This document shows positions 17,680 to 25,559 of a DNA stretch of 34,931 nt, piece by piece; the stretch's first letter is position 1; the number at the start of each line of letters is the position of its first letter. The notes under the pieces were generated by a model. The model did not search any database. It worked only from the letters and a program-made list of their open reading frames with translations, and had not been told where the DNA came from. Source of the stretch: Phycisphaerales bacterium (GTDB lineage Bacteria > Planctomycetota > Phycisphaerae > Sedimentisphaerales > Anaerobacaceae); NCBI GenBank assembly GCA_020343675.1, contig CP070806.1, positions 4,137,060-4,171,990 of the forward strand, given 5' to 3'. The position numbers and the translations under genes were made by a program.

Positions 17680-19071
17680 TTACCATTTTCCACTTTTTCT
17701 AATCTCTGCTGGCGGCAGGCTCTGGAGCTCGGCCGTGTACTTCGCCAGGTCCGTATCCGGCAGTTCGTAGTCGGTAAGCTTCCCGGACAGATACGCATCG
17801 TAGCCGACAAGATCCATCAGGCCGTGTCCACTGTAGTTGAACAATATCACCTTTTCTTTGCCTTCCTCTTTCGCTTTCTTGGCTTCATCGATCACTGCTG
17901 CAAGGGCCTGGCTGGTTTCCGGAGCGGCGATGAACCCTTCCGTCTGAGCCCATGTCACGGCCGCCTCATAGGACTGCAACTGATGGTATGCTCTTGGCTC
18001 CAAGAGCCCTTCGACGATGGCCTGGCAGACCAGCGGCGCCATGCCGTGGTAGCGCAGCCCTCCGGCGTGAATTGGAGGCGGCACGAAAGCGTGTCCGAGC
18101 GTGTGCATGGCCAAAAGCGGCGTGGTGCAGGCAGTATCCCCGAAGTCGTAGGCGAACGGCCCGCGCGTCATGGTTGGACACGCCGTCGGCTCAACCGGAA
18201 TGATCGTGATGTCCGCGCCGTTGATCTTGTCGGCCACAAACGGGAACGACAAACCCGCAAAATTGCTGCCGCCCCCGGCACAGCCGATAACCACGTTCGG
18301 CAGCTTCTCCCCGGCTTTCTCGAGTTGTTTCTTTGCCTCAAGGCCTATGATCGTTTGATGGAGCAGTACGTGATTAAGCACGCTGCCCAGAGAGTAACGT
18401 GTCTTTCCCGACGGATCGGTTACCGCCGCCTCAATGGCTTCGCTGATGGCAATCCCCAGGCTGCCCGGCGTATCGGGCATTTCTTCCAGCACTTTTCTTC
18501 CGGCGTTTGTTTCCGAGCTCGGGCTGGCAACGCAGTTTGCGCCCCAAACCGCCATCATCATTTTTCGGAACGGTTTCTGGTCAAAACTGATTCGCACCAT
18601 GAAGACCTTGCATTCGAGCCCCAGCAGTTTGCAGGCGAAGGCCAGTGCGCTGCCCCATTGCCCCGCACCGGTTTCGGTGGTCAGTCTTTCGATGCCAAAC
18701 TGTTTATTGTACCAGGCTTGGGCCACCGACGTATTCGGCTTGTGGCTTCCCGGCGGGCTGACACTCTCGTCCTTGAAGTAAATGCGCGCCGGCGTGCCGA
18801 GGTGCTTTTCCAGAAACACGGCTCTGCGCAGCGGCGTGGGGCGCCAGCGGTAGAGAATGCCCAGAATCTCTTCCGGGATGTCAATCCACCGATCCGCGCT
18901 GACTTCCTGTTCAATCAGATTCATTGGGAACACCGGTGCGAGCATATCGGGTGTGACGGGCTTACCGTCCGGGCCGAGCGGCGGCAGCAACGGCGTGGGC
19001 AGGTCGGCCGCCAGGTTGTACCATTGTCGGGGAATGTCACTCTCATTGAGCAATACTTTTACGGGCTCCAT
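17680..19071 (-). CDS. TrpB2-type tryptophan synthase beta-like PLP enzyme
   Basis: 463 residues from the ATG at 19071, supported by TTAGGAG 7 bases upstream; an in-frame start at 19155 would run through the REP-like hairpins and is unlikely. PLP lysine K111 lies in [17 protein letters not shown] is at 132-140 and the phosphate-binding GGGSN is at 266-270. The N-terminal extension and the length (TrpB1 is about 400) place it in the TrpB2/TIGR01415 group. TrpB condenses indole with serine to tryptophan. TrpB2 proteins often occur without TrpA and are thought to salvage indole or to use another partner. No trpA or other trp biosynthesis gene is in the window. Confidence 0.9.
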   Translation of the reverse strand: MEPVKVLLNESDIPRQWYNLAADLPTPLLPPLGPDGKPVTPDMLAPVFPMNLIEQEVSADRWIDIPEEILGILYRWRPTPLRRAVFLEKHLGTPARIYFKDESVSPPGSHKPNTSVAQAWYNKQFGIERLTTETGAGQWGSALAFACKLLGLECKVFMVRISFDQKPFRKMMMAVWGANCVASPSSETNAGRKVLEEMPDTPGSLGIAISEAIEAAVTDPSGKTRYSLGSVLNHVLLHQTIIGLEAKKQLEKAGEKLPNVVIGCAGGGSNFAGLSFPFVADKINGADITIIPVEPTACPTMTRGPFAYDFGDTACTTPLLAMHTLGHAFVPPPIHAGGLRYHGMAPLVCQAIVEGLLEPRAYHQLQSYEAAVTWAQTEGFIAAPETSQALAAVIDEAKKAKEEGKEKVILFNYSGHGLMDLVGYDAYLSGKLTDYELPDTDLAKYTAELQSLPPAEIRKSGKW

Positions 19072-19095
19072 TATTGTGCTCCTAACAAAACAATT

Positions 19096-19149
19096 GTAGG
19101 GTGGGCTTTGGCCCACCGATTCAACGATGGTGGGGCAAGCCCCACCCTG
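19096..19149. repeat. REP-like double hairpin
   Basis: Two adjacent inverted repeats: GGTGGGC-TTTG-GCCCACC (19100-19117, 7-bp stem) and GGTGGGGC-AA-GCCCCACC (19129-19146, 8-bp stem). The outer arms, GGGTGGG near 19099 and CCCACCC near 19141, can also pair with each other. A pair of GC-rich hairpins in opposite orientation in an intergenic region is the layout of REP/BIME elements. It lies about 25 bases upstream of the trpB2 start codon on the minus strand. I recall similar GTAGGGTGGGC-type repeats in many genomes. Its sequence does not match the ends of the RAYT element at 31890. Confidence 0.6.
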
Positions 19150-19640
19150 CGGCACGTCCGTTCACAGGTTCGTGCAACCGCCGCGATACTAATCCGCACC
19201 TGCAGGAAGGTCAAGCATAATTGGCCCTACCCAGCGATTTGCCCATTCACGACGGCTCAATGAATGGGATGAGAATACCCCACCCGGACGATAGGACTTG
19301 CAGCAATGGTTCCCTAAAGTCGGAGGGGGTCTATGGTTACAATCGACAGAGTCTCCGGGCCCCTGTATGCTTTCTCTCCGACGTATTCATGGGCATCCTG
19401 GCTCAGGAGCCTCACGTCACCCAAGGGCTTGAAGAGCAAGCGATTGCCTGAGTCACTGAACGACTCCCAGTGCGTTAAACCAGAGCACAGAGGGACTTGG
19501 ATGGTGGGGCGCCTTGGCCGGTTCCTTCAGGCCCGGCGTTCGGGTTGGCCCTTTTCTGACCGGGCGACTTGCCCTTGGGTGACGGACTGAACCCCTGTCA
19601 AGAAAAGGCCAATTTTTTCGCTTTTTTGGGCGAAAAGTGT
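19150..19640. other. Gene-free stretch with one 13-bp inverted repeat
   Basis: No convincing gene is present. Short open frames here lack family features and have biased composition. The only structure I can find is a perfect 13-bp inverted repeat, GTCACCCAAGGGC at 19416-19428 against GCCCTTGGGTGAC at 19571-19583. A short hairpin TTTTCGC/GCGAAAA near 19616-19637 lies just before the promoter of the small HTH gene. Confidence 0.4.
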
Positions 19641-19669
19641 TTGCCCATCGGGACGTCACTCGCTAAAAT
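19641..19669 (+). promoter_or_regulatory. Candidate promoter for the small HTH gene
   Basis: TTGCCC (19641-19646) and TAAAAT (19664-19669) are spaced by 17 bases. The -10 matches consensus at 5 of 6 positions and the -35 at 4. It is 55 bases upstream of the ATG at 19725. Confidence 0.4.
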
Positions 19670-19724
19670 ACCCACGACGTCACACACAAACCATAGGTCC
19701 GGTAAATATGAAAGGGGGCACGCA

Positions 19725-19919
19725 ATGGCAAGGAAGAAAGCCATCAAGGGTTTATGGACGAAGAGCGACGTGAGCCTGCTCAAGAAACTCTTTCCCAATA
19801 ACCCCACTGCTAAGATTGCTGCGAAGCTTGGCAGGCCGACCGATGCGGTAAAGAAGAAGGCCTCCAGAATGGGACTTCGCAAGTCGAGAAGGTACATGAA
19901 GTCTCTCGGCAGAGCGTAG
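19725..19919 (+). CDS. Small basic SANT/Myb-like HTH protein
   Basis: 64 residues. The start at 19725 is set by AAAGGGGG 6 bases upstream; the open frame extends further 5' but that part looks non-coding. The protein is strongly basic and contains one predicted tri-helical unit: GLWTKSDVSLLKKLFPNNPT, then AKIAAKLGRPTDAVKKKASRMGLRKSRR. The spacing W...L..LF......IA..LGR...AV..KA..MGL is that of SANT/Myb-type and GcrA-like small HTH domains, so DNA binding is likely. It stands alone with its own candidate promoter. The target is unknown; a nucleoid-associated role or a single-site regulator would both fit. Confidence 0.75.
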   Translation: MARKKAIKGLWTKSDVSLLKKLFPNNPTAKIAAKLGRPTDAVKKKASRMGLRKSRRYMKSLGRA

Positions 19920-20106
19920 GCTGTAGAGCCTGCTCTTCAGCAGTGAGGTTGACAGGATTCCTCGCTTTTGAAGGTGACTGCGGCACCTGCGAGTTTATGA
20001 GTTCGGTGCAGCCCAGGCAGGTCTGCATGTACGTCATGGCTTTCGATGCGCGTGGCAGGTCTGGCTCCGGCAATCTGGAGTTCTGCGCCCATTCCCATCT
20101 AAATCC

Positions 20107-20135
20107 TTGACATTCACGTCCACGGACACTATTGT
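20107..20135 (+). promoter_or_regulatory. Promoter of the trpS operon
   Basis: A perfect TTGACA (20107-20112), a 17-base spacer and TATTGT (20130-20135, 4 of 6). It predicts a short leader of about 55 nt before the TTG start of trpS at 20199. Confidence 0.5.
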
Positions 20136-20198
20136 CATGAAGGTTATTTGCGTTTTCTGGTTTATGTTTTTTGCATCTGATGACATCAGGAGGCTGAC

Positions 20199-21164
20199 TT
20201 GAGAGTACTTTCGGGCATACAGCCGTCCGGCAGGTTGCATGTCGGCAACTATTTCGGCGCCATGCGCCAGCACCTTCAACTCCAGGCTGAGCATGATTGC
20301 TTTTATTTCATCGCCGACTATCACGCCCTGACTAGCAACCCCTCGCCCGACGACGTTGTTGCCCATACTCTCGATGTCGTGATGGACTACATTGCCTTGG
20401 GCCTCGACACCCGGAAGACCATCTTCTGGCGCCAGTCCGATGTGCCCGAGGTCACGGAGCTTACCTGGCTGCTTTCCTGTGTGACTCCCGTGGGCCTGCT
20501 GCAGCGGTGCACAAGCTACAAAGACAAGGTCTCTCAGGGCCTGAGTCCCAATCATGGCTTGTTTGCGTACCCTGTTCTACAAGCGGCCGACATCCTGCTT
20601 TACAACAGCGAGCTTGTTCCCGTCGGCGCCGACCAGAAACAGCATATCGAGGTCACGCGCGACATTGCCATTCGATTCAACAACACGTACGGCGAGATTC
20701 TCACCCTGCCCAAAGAGCACATTATCGAATCGGTTGCCGTCGTCCCGGGCGTCGATGGTCGAAAGATGAGCAAGAGCTACGGGAATACCATCGAAATATT
20801 CGAGCCTGAGAAAAGTGTCAAAAAGAAAATTATGAAAATCGTTACCGACTCCACGCCGGTCGAAAATCCGAAAGACCCCGACAAATGCAACATCTTTGCG
20901 CTTTTGAAACTTGTCGCCTCGCCGGAGGAGTTGGCCGAGTGGGAAGACAAATATAGAACCGGCGGTATGGGCTATGGCCAGGCCAAAAAACGCCTCTGCG
21001 AGCTGATGACAGATTATTTCGAACCGTTCCGACAGAAAAGAACCGAACTCGAACATAATATCGACCATGTCAAACAAGTCCTTGCCAACGGTGCCGAGCG
21101 GGCAAGAGCCGTAGCCCGGGAGACGCTCGAAAAGGCCCGCCAGGCTGCCGGATTGAGAAAGTAG
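20199..21164 (+). CDS. trpS: Tryptophanyl-tRNA synthetase
   Basis: 321 residues, normal length for bacterial TrpRS. It charges tRNA-Trp in the cytoplasm. The class I signatures are the HIGH-like PSGRLHVGN (9-17) and KMSKS (189-193), with the Trp-specific opening SGIQPSG. The start is TTG, supported by CAGGAGG ending 5-6 bases upstream; there is no nearby ATG in frame. It heads a likely three-gene operon with the DUF2007-like gene (2-base gap) and scpA. Confidence 0.96.
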   Translation: MRVLSGIQPSGRLHVGNYFGAMRQHLQLQAEHDCFYFIADYHALTSNPSPDDVVAHTLDVVMDYIALGLDTRKTIFWRQSDVPEVTELTWLLSCVTPVGLLQRCTSYKDKVSQGLSPNHGLFAYPVLQAADILLYNSELVPVGADQKQHIEVTRDIAIRFNNTYGEILTLPKEHIIESVAVVPGVDGRKMSKSYGNTIEIFEPEKSVKKKIMKIVTDSTPVENPKDPDKCNIFALLKLVASPEELAEWEDKYRTGGMGYGQAKKRLCELMTDYFEPFRQKRTELEHNIDHVKQVLANGAERARAVARETLEKARQAAGLRK

Positions 21165-21166
21165 CT

Positions 21167-21382
21167 ATGGCTGATAAGCTTGTTACAATTGCGAAGTTCC
21201 CAAGCTATACTGAAGCCGATCTCGCAAAGCAATTGCTCGATGATTTCGGAATCAAGTCGGTTGTTATAGGCGAGAAGCTTGGGCTCCCGTATCCGATTCC
21301 TTCTGAGGCAAAACTGCAGGCTTTCGAGCGCGAGGCTGAGCGAGCACAGGAAATCCCGGAATCCAATGAGAGACAGGAGTAA
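21167..21382 (+). CDS. Small DUF2007-like protein
   Basis: 71 residues, starting 2 bases after the trpS stop, so probably translated by coupling. The first 45 residues have the pattern LVTIAKFPSYTEADLAKQLL, then a GI.SVVIGEKLGLPYP segment, like the N-terminal part of DUF2007 (putative signal-transducing, PII-like ferredoxin-fold) proteins, in which a strand is followed by an A..A..LL helix and a GI.S/A strand. The C-terminal 20 residues are charged. Function unknown; context suggests only co-expression with trpS and scpA. Confidence 0.7.
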   Translation: MADKLVTIAKFPSYTEADLAKQLLDDFGIKSVVIGEKLGLPYPIPSEAKLQAFEREAERAQEIPESNERQE

Positions 21383-21400
21383 TAATACCGAGGGCATACA

Positions 21401-22405
21401 TTGGCCGATTACCGCGTAAATCTTGACATATTCGCAGGGCCTCTGGATCTGCTTCTCTATCTTGTACGCAAAGAGGAAGTGGATATCTATGATATTCCCA
21501 TCGCCACGATAACGGACCAGTACATCCGCTATATCGAGCTGCTCAAGAGTCTTGATATCGATCTGGCGGGCGATTTTCTGGTGATGGCCGCGACGCTCAT
21601 GCAGATCAAGTCGGCCATGCTGTTGCCCCAGGCAGAGCCTGAGACGTTACAGGATGAGGAGTTGAGTGATCCGCGAACAGAGCTTGTGCGTCAGCTCCTT
21701 GAGTACAAGAGGTTCAAAGATGCGGCCAACCTGCTGAATGCCGCAGCAGACGAGCAGCAAGAGCGCTACCCGCGACCCGGCACGCTTATTGACAGGCTCA
21801 AGCCGGACGCCGAGCCCGAGCTTGATATTGAGCAGGTGAGTGTTTGGGATCTGCTCGAAGCCTTTGATACCGTCTGCAAGGCTATCGGGACGGTCAGCGC
21901 CATAGGACATATCCAGGATGATACCCCTATCGATTTATACCAGATCGAGATTTTGCACCGTCTGCAGACGGAAGGCCCGATGACATTTGAACGGATCTTC
22001 GAATCGAGGACCAATCGTGTTGTGATGATTGGCTTGTTCCTTGCCCTTCTGGAACTAATTCGGGAGAAATTGATTTGGGCCGAGCAGCCTGCCCAATCCA
22101 CCATCTATCTGCGTTCTTTGACAGAAGAGCCTGCCGAGGAGGCTGTACAAAAGGCGATCCTTGCCGCGGAGGCCGGCCGCGCCGCGCCGGTTCGGACCGA
22201 GCGGGAGGAACAACCGCCTGTTCCCATTTCGGAATTGCCCGCAAGACGCAGGACGCCCGTATTGACGGATGCCCAACAGCCGCAACGAACGCCCATACCG
22301 ATCGCCGAGCTACCGGCGAAAAGCGAGCCTGTGATTGCCCCCCAGGAGCAGGAGGCCCAGGAATTGCGACCCTCCGAAGACCCTGAGCACGAAAGGGCAA
22401 ATTAG
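21401..22405 (+). CDS. scpA: Segregation and condensation protein A (kleisin)
   Basis: 334 residues from a TTG start, with GAGGG about 8 bases upstream. The N-terminus YRVNLDIFAGPLDLLLYLVR plus EVDIYDIPIATITDQY is the diagnostic ScpA N-domain that binds the Smc neck. The middle is acidic and helical, and residues about 170-230 form the winged-helix C-domain that binds the Smc head (FERIFESRTNRVVMIGLFLALLELIR region). ScpA bridges the Smc dimer in chromosome condensation. The last ~95 residues are a Pro/Glu/Gln-rich tail not usual in ScpA, with a repeated motif (PISELPAR at 275-282, PIAELPAK at 300-307). No scpB follows within the window. Confidence 0.9.
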   Translation: MADYRVNLDIFAGPLDLLLYLVRKEEVDIYDIPIATITDQYIRYIELLKSLDIDLAGDFLVMAATLMQIKSAMLLPQAEPETLQDEELSDPRTELVRQLLEYKRFKDAANLLNAAADEQQERYPRPGTLIDRLKPDAEPELDIEQVSVWDLLEAFDTVCKAIGTVSAIGHIQDDTPIDLYQIEILHRLQTEGPMTFERIFESRTNRVVMIGLFLALLELIREKLIWAEQPAQSTIYLRSLTEEPAEEAVQKAILAAEAGRAAPVRTEREEQPPVPISELPARRRTPVLTDAQQPQRTPIPIAELPAKSEPVIAPQEQEAQELRPSEDPEHERAN

Positions 22406-22804
22406 CAGCTTCGCCCCCTTGCCGCCTGACGCCTGAGCTTCCGGGGTTTGCTTTTGACCAGTTCTGCCTTATACTTTAAATGGCGGAGAACAAGCACGGT
22501 TCCGACAACGATGAATAGAACCGCCTGGGCAGTCGCGGCACGTGGGGAGGGCCGAAATGCGGCGGTTTTCACATAAACTTCCCTGTGTTTTACGTCGATT
22601 AAACCTATCAGTTGCCGCGAGTGTGCTTAGACTTTGTGTGGGGGCTCTGTAAAGAACCCGGTCTGAGATAGCCGCATGTGACAAGAGGCGTGAAGGCATA
22701 GTCTGATAAAAACAGGTACACAGGTCTCTTGGATTTGTCAATTGCAGCCGCACGGGTAAGGCCACCGCATCGTTCGGCTGTTATCCGCAGCGAGGAGGAC
22801 AAGA
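22406..22804. other. Gene-free stretch before the prepilin cluster
   Basis: About 400 bases without a supported gene. A weak promoter-like pair TTGACC (22454-22459), 16 bases, TTAAAT (22476-22481) could serve the prepilin genes and would give a leader of about 310 nt. I looked for c-di-GMP riboswitch features because pilin genes follow, and found no convincing match. Confidence 0.3.
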
Positions 22805-23299
22805 ATGGGTTCGAGGGCAAACAATATTCGGCGTTGCCGGGGTGTGTCGCTGGTGGGCTCCATGGTCGCCGTTGTCATCCTGCTGATCGCACTTATCGGA
22901 ACGTCCAGCTTCAGATACTGTGCTGCCATGGATGCGCGAAAAGCCGACGCACACACAACAGCGGCAAGAGTCGCCCTGATGCTTTGCGAGAGTTGGCGGG
23001 GTATCAGTGGTGATGTGACTTACGATCCGGGAGCCCATCTGGGTACGGATTTGGACATCACACAAAGCACCGCGGGTCCCGCCAAGCCGTCGGATTTTAC
23101 CCTTTTGGGAAGCTACGTCGTTGAGTTGGATGATGTCCGTGATGTGACCCACTACGCGACGTTGTCCTGGAAGGATGTTCAACCTGGATTGAGGGCCTTG
23201 AATGTCATTGTCGCGTGGGCCCAGCGAGGTCCGGATGAAGACGGTAATGAGAACGTCGATAAATCATTCAGGCTCACAATTTACACGGCAACCTGGTAA
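22805..23299 (+). CDS. PilV-like prepilin protein (type IV pilin / pseudopilin family)
   Basis: 164 residues; the start is supported by GAGGAGG 7 bases upstream. A short basic leader ends at G13, followed by VSLVGSMVAVVILLIALIG, a class III prepilin signal with hydrophobic helix. The usual Glu at mature position 5 is Gly18 here. The C-terminal part is a small beta-rich domain without recognised motif. Type IV prepilins are cut by PilD at the Gly and inserted into the inner membrane before assembly into pili or type II secretion pseudopili. It is first in a cluster of three, 6-18 bases from the next gene. Lack of Glu5 suggests a minor pilin. Confidence 0.75.
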   Translation: MGSRANNIRRCRGVSLVGSMVAVVILLIALIGTSSFRYCAAMDARKADAHTTAARVALMLCESWRGISGDVTYDPGAHLGTDLDITQSTAGPAKPSDFTLLGSYVVELDDVRDVTHYATLSWKDVQPGLRALNVIVAWAQRGPDEDGNENVDKSFRLTIYTATW

Positions 23300-23317
23300 C
23301 CAGTTATGGGGACGGAA

Positions 23318-23827
23318 ATGAGCAGAAAAAGACCGAGAGCCTCAGGTGGATTTACCCTTGTGGAGCTGGTGATAACCGCAGCGATCGCTTCTATTGTTGC
23401 GCTCGCCATCGGCGTGGTCATTGTTGACAGCCAGTCAAGCTGGAATGCCATGTATGACCGTGTCAACAGCGACGTTGTCACCGACGGCTACGTCGCGAGA
23501 AAGAAGTTTGACGTCGTGATGCGCAAGGCAAGCGGGGACAAGCTCGTACTGGGTGATGCTGGCGGCTCGATTGAGGTCTATTATTACGCAGATGCCTCTT
23601 CGACGGTTGTTGACCGGTATGCGCGTTTCTACGCATCCGACGACGATTTGAACCTCGAGTACGGCCAACTGGACCCAAGAGTGACACTGGACGTGGAAAC
23701 CGTCTGCGCAAACGTCTCGGCGTGCACGTTCAAGCAGGTTGGCCGGTCTATTCAAATGATACTTACACTCGATAACGGAACGCACTCGAACACCGTTGTT
23801 TCGTCTGCGGTGACGCAAAATCAATAG
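23318..23827 (+). CDS. PilW/PilJ-like minor prepilin
   Basis: 169 residues from the ATG at 23318 (GGGGACGGA just upstream); an ATG at 23306 is an alternative adding four residues. A basic leader ends in GG, followed by FTLVELVITAAIASIVALAIG, the canonical class III prepilin signal with Glu5 (E16) intact. The C-terminal domain contains several predicted strands and two Cys (in VCANVSACTF) that could form a disulfide. This is the canonical partner of the preceding Glu5-less prepilin; such minor pilins prime pilus assembly. Membrane and periplasmic location. Confidence 0.8.
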   Translation: MSRKRPRASGGFTLVELVITAAIASIVALAIGVVIVDSQSSWNAMYDRVNSDVVTDGYVARKKFDVVMRKASGDKLVLGDAGGSIEVYYYADASSTVVDRYARFYASDDDLNLEYGQLDPRVTLDVETVCANVSACTFKQVGRSIQMILTLDNGTHSNTVVSSAVTQNQ

Positions 23828-23858
23828 GACCATTGTCCTGTATGGGGGTGAGGGTAAG

Positions 23859-25187
23859 ATGGGAATGAAAAAGCTGCTACAATCGAAAAAACGGGGTTCG
23901 GCCATACCGTTAGCGGTGGTTGCGCTGTTAATACTTCTTGCTGTCGGTGTGGGGCTGCTGAGTCTCGGTTTCAACAGCCGGGTCTATTCCATCCATATGG
24001 CTTCGGATATCGCCGCGCGGTGTGCTGCGGACGCCGGACTCACAAATGCCCTTTTTGAAATGAACCAGAAACTCCAGGTCAAACCCTGGAATGACAGCAC
24101 TCTGCCACAGGCAATGAATGTCAGCCTGCCCTATTCTGACGCGGTTTGCAGTTACTGGGTCGGCGGCAATCTCGCGGGTGGCTATGTGATCATGTCCCTC
24201 GGCCGGTCCGGGCGGGCCAACAGAATGGTTCGTGCGGCCATAGGATTGGAGAGTGCGTTCAACCATGCCATTCTGACGAAGCAGACTCTGACATTGAAGT
24301 CCGGCACGGTCGTTGATGGCTACAATTCCCTGGCGGCAGATCCATTCGGTGCTGACGTAGAGGTAGGTATCGGCAGCCAAAGTGCTTCCGATTCGAGCGT
24401 AGTCCTGAACATGGGTTCGACCGTGGAGGGGGACGTTTTTGTGGCCGGCAATGTGGACTCTGCCATAAAGGACTTGGGATCCACGGTAAGCGGGGATAAG
24501 TTTGCCTCTTCACCGCAACCTTTACGCCGCGTAACTGCCCCGGCCCTGCCCGATCGGGGAGCGATTAGTGCTGCCGGGCAGACCGTAAAAATCACGCCGG
24601 CGAACAGCGGGACATATTCGAGCATTGATTTGCAACAGCTTTCGGTTGTGGAAGAGAAGAAAGTCATCGATACCCTTCCGGCGGTACTGGTCGTGGAGGG
24701 GGGGGATGTTGTGCTGCACGTGACTGGAGATATCGAACTTGGCAACTCGTGCGAGATTGTTGTAACAGATAACTCGACTTTGACCATTTACACGGATGGA
24801 AACATTCACTGCCGCAACGGCAGCGGGATCAACACCGAAGCTCCCCCTGAGGAAGCCGAGACATTACAAATATATGCTACGGGTACCGGAGATCAGTATT
24901 TCGATATCAAGGCCAAGAGCGAGTTCACGGGGATTATCTACGCCCCCGATGCAGATGTCGATCTCTACGCCAAGGGAAACGCCTATGGAGCCATCGTTGC
25001 TCGGGACTTTGAGTATAAGGCCGGGGGCAATTTTTACTATGATGCAGCGCTCAGAGACAAGAACACCGTCAAAGACGAGGGCGTCCAGTTCGTGGTGACG
25101 CGCTGGTATGAGAGCGCGCCCCATTTTTCAACGTGGAATTCAAAGGTCATTGCCGCTGAGCCTGTGGCGATAGAACCAGTGAAGTAG
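23859..25187 (+). CDS. PilX-like exported protein with beta-helical polymer-forming region
   Basis: 442 residues; start supported by GAGGG 5 bases upstream. The N-terminus KKRGSAIPLAVVALLILLAVG is the PilX-type single membrane helix, without the FTLxE signal. Residues about 150-400 are rich in short Gly/Asp/Val turns (DVEVGIG, GSTVEGDVFVAGNVDS, TGDIELGN, SKSEFTGIIYAPDADVD-type), as in polymer-forming cytoskeletal or hexapeptide-like beta-helices and in the C-terminal domain of planctomycete PilX-like proteins. A GNFYYDAALRD segment closes the domain. It is the third gene of the cluster, likely an extracellular or surface adhesin associated with the pili. Exact function is unknown. Confidence 0.7.
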   Translation: MGMKKLLQSKKRGSAIPLAVVALLILLAVGVGLLSLGFNSRVYSIHMASDIAARCAADAGLTNALFEMNQKLQVKPWNDSTLPQAMNVSLPYSDAVCSYWVGGNLAGGYVIMSLGRSGRANRMVRAAIGLESAFNHAILTKQTLTLKSGTVVDGYNSLAADPFGADVEVGIGSQSASDSSVVLNMGSTVEGDVFVAGNVDSAIKDLGSTVSGDKFASSPQPLRRVTAPALPDRGAISAAGQTVKITPANSGTYSSIDLQQLSVVEEKKVIDTLPAVLVVEGGDVVLHVTGDIELGNSCEIVVTDNSTLTIYTDGNIHCRNGSGINTEAPPEEAETLQIYATGTGDQYFDIKAKSEFTGIIYAPDADVDLYAKGNAYGAIVARDFEYKAGGNFYYDAALRDKNTVKDEGVQFVVTRWYESAPHFSTWNSKVIAAEPVAIEPVK

Positions 25188-25351
25188 ATGTGATTTATGG
25201 TCCCGACGTGGATGTCGTGATGAACAGCTCTGCCAACCTCTGCCGAGCGGTTGTGGCGAAGAACTTCCAACAGAAAGACGAACCCGGACTACGACGTCTC
25301 TGCCCGGCGACAACCTCCCCATGGGCGGACAAGGGAGTATCGAGCACATAG
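25188..25351 (+). pseudogene. Remnant of a second PilX-like C-terminal domain
   Basis: The frame starting at 25184, overlapping the stop of the preceding gene, reads VIYGPDVDVVMN, then SSANLCRAVVAKNFQQK, until a stop at 25349-25351. It matches residues of the preceding gene (IIYAPDADVDLYAKGNAYG, then AIVARDFEYK) at about 12 of 29 positions. It has no start codon or ribosome site of its own. After the match, shifting one base gives NPDYDVSA, resembling the usual closing segment. It is therefore a frameshifted, 5'-truncated paralogue. Confidence 0.6.
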
Positions 25352-25417
25352 TGTGTACTCCCCAACGCCCGCAAGCCTGTCTCCAACCTTCCGACCTGCT
25401 GCACTTGGCAATAATTC

Positions 25418-25446
25418 TTGACACGAAATCTCCCATGTGCAATAAT
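25418..25446 (+). promoter_or_regulatory. Strong sigma70-type promoter of the NuoE/F-Nfn operon
   Basis: A perfect TTGACA (25418-25423), a 17-base spacer and AATAAT (25441-25446, 5 of 6). This is the closest match to consensus in the window. A GCAATAAT direct repeat (about 25408 and 25439) brackets the -35 and includes the -10, a possible operator. The leader to the ATG at 25560 is about 105 nt and contains a GC-rich segment but no riboswitch I recognise. Confidence 0.6.
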
Positions 25447-25559
25447 CCCGGCTCTTCCGAGACTCAGGGCTCTGTTGGTGCTCGGGAAAAGATTATCCTG
25501 GCCCGTATCCAGGGCGGCATAACCGCCGGAAAGTGCACTATTTTGACTAGCAAGCGAAG

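Noticed and set aside
19333..19590. Open frame of 85 codons preceded by a GGAGGGGG run
   Set aside because: The protein has no family pattern, low-quality composition and an inverted repeat through its 3' half; the purine run is likely chance.
22620..22804. Possible c-di-GMP (GEMM) riboswitch before the prepilin genes
   Set aside because: The conserved GEMM core and its two helices could not be found.
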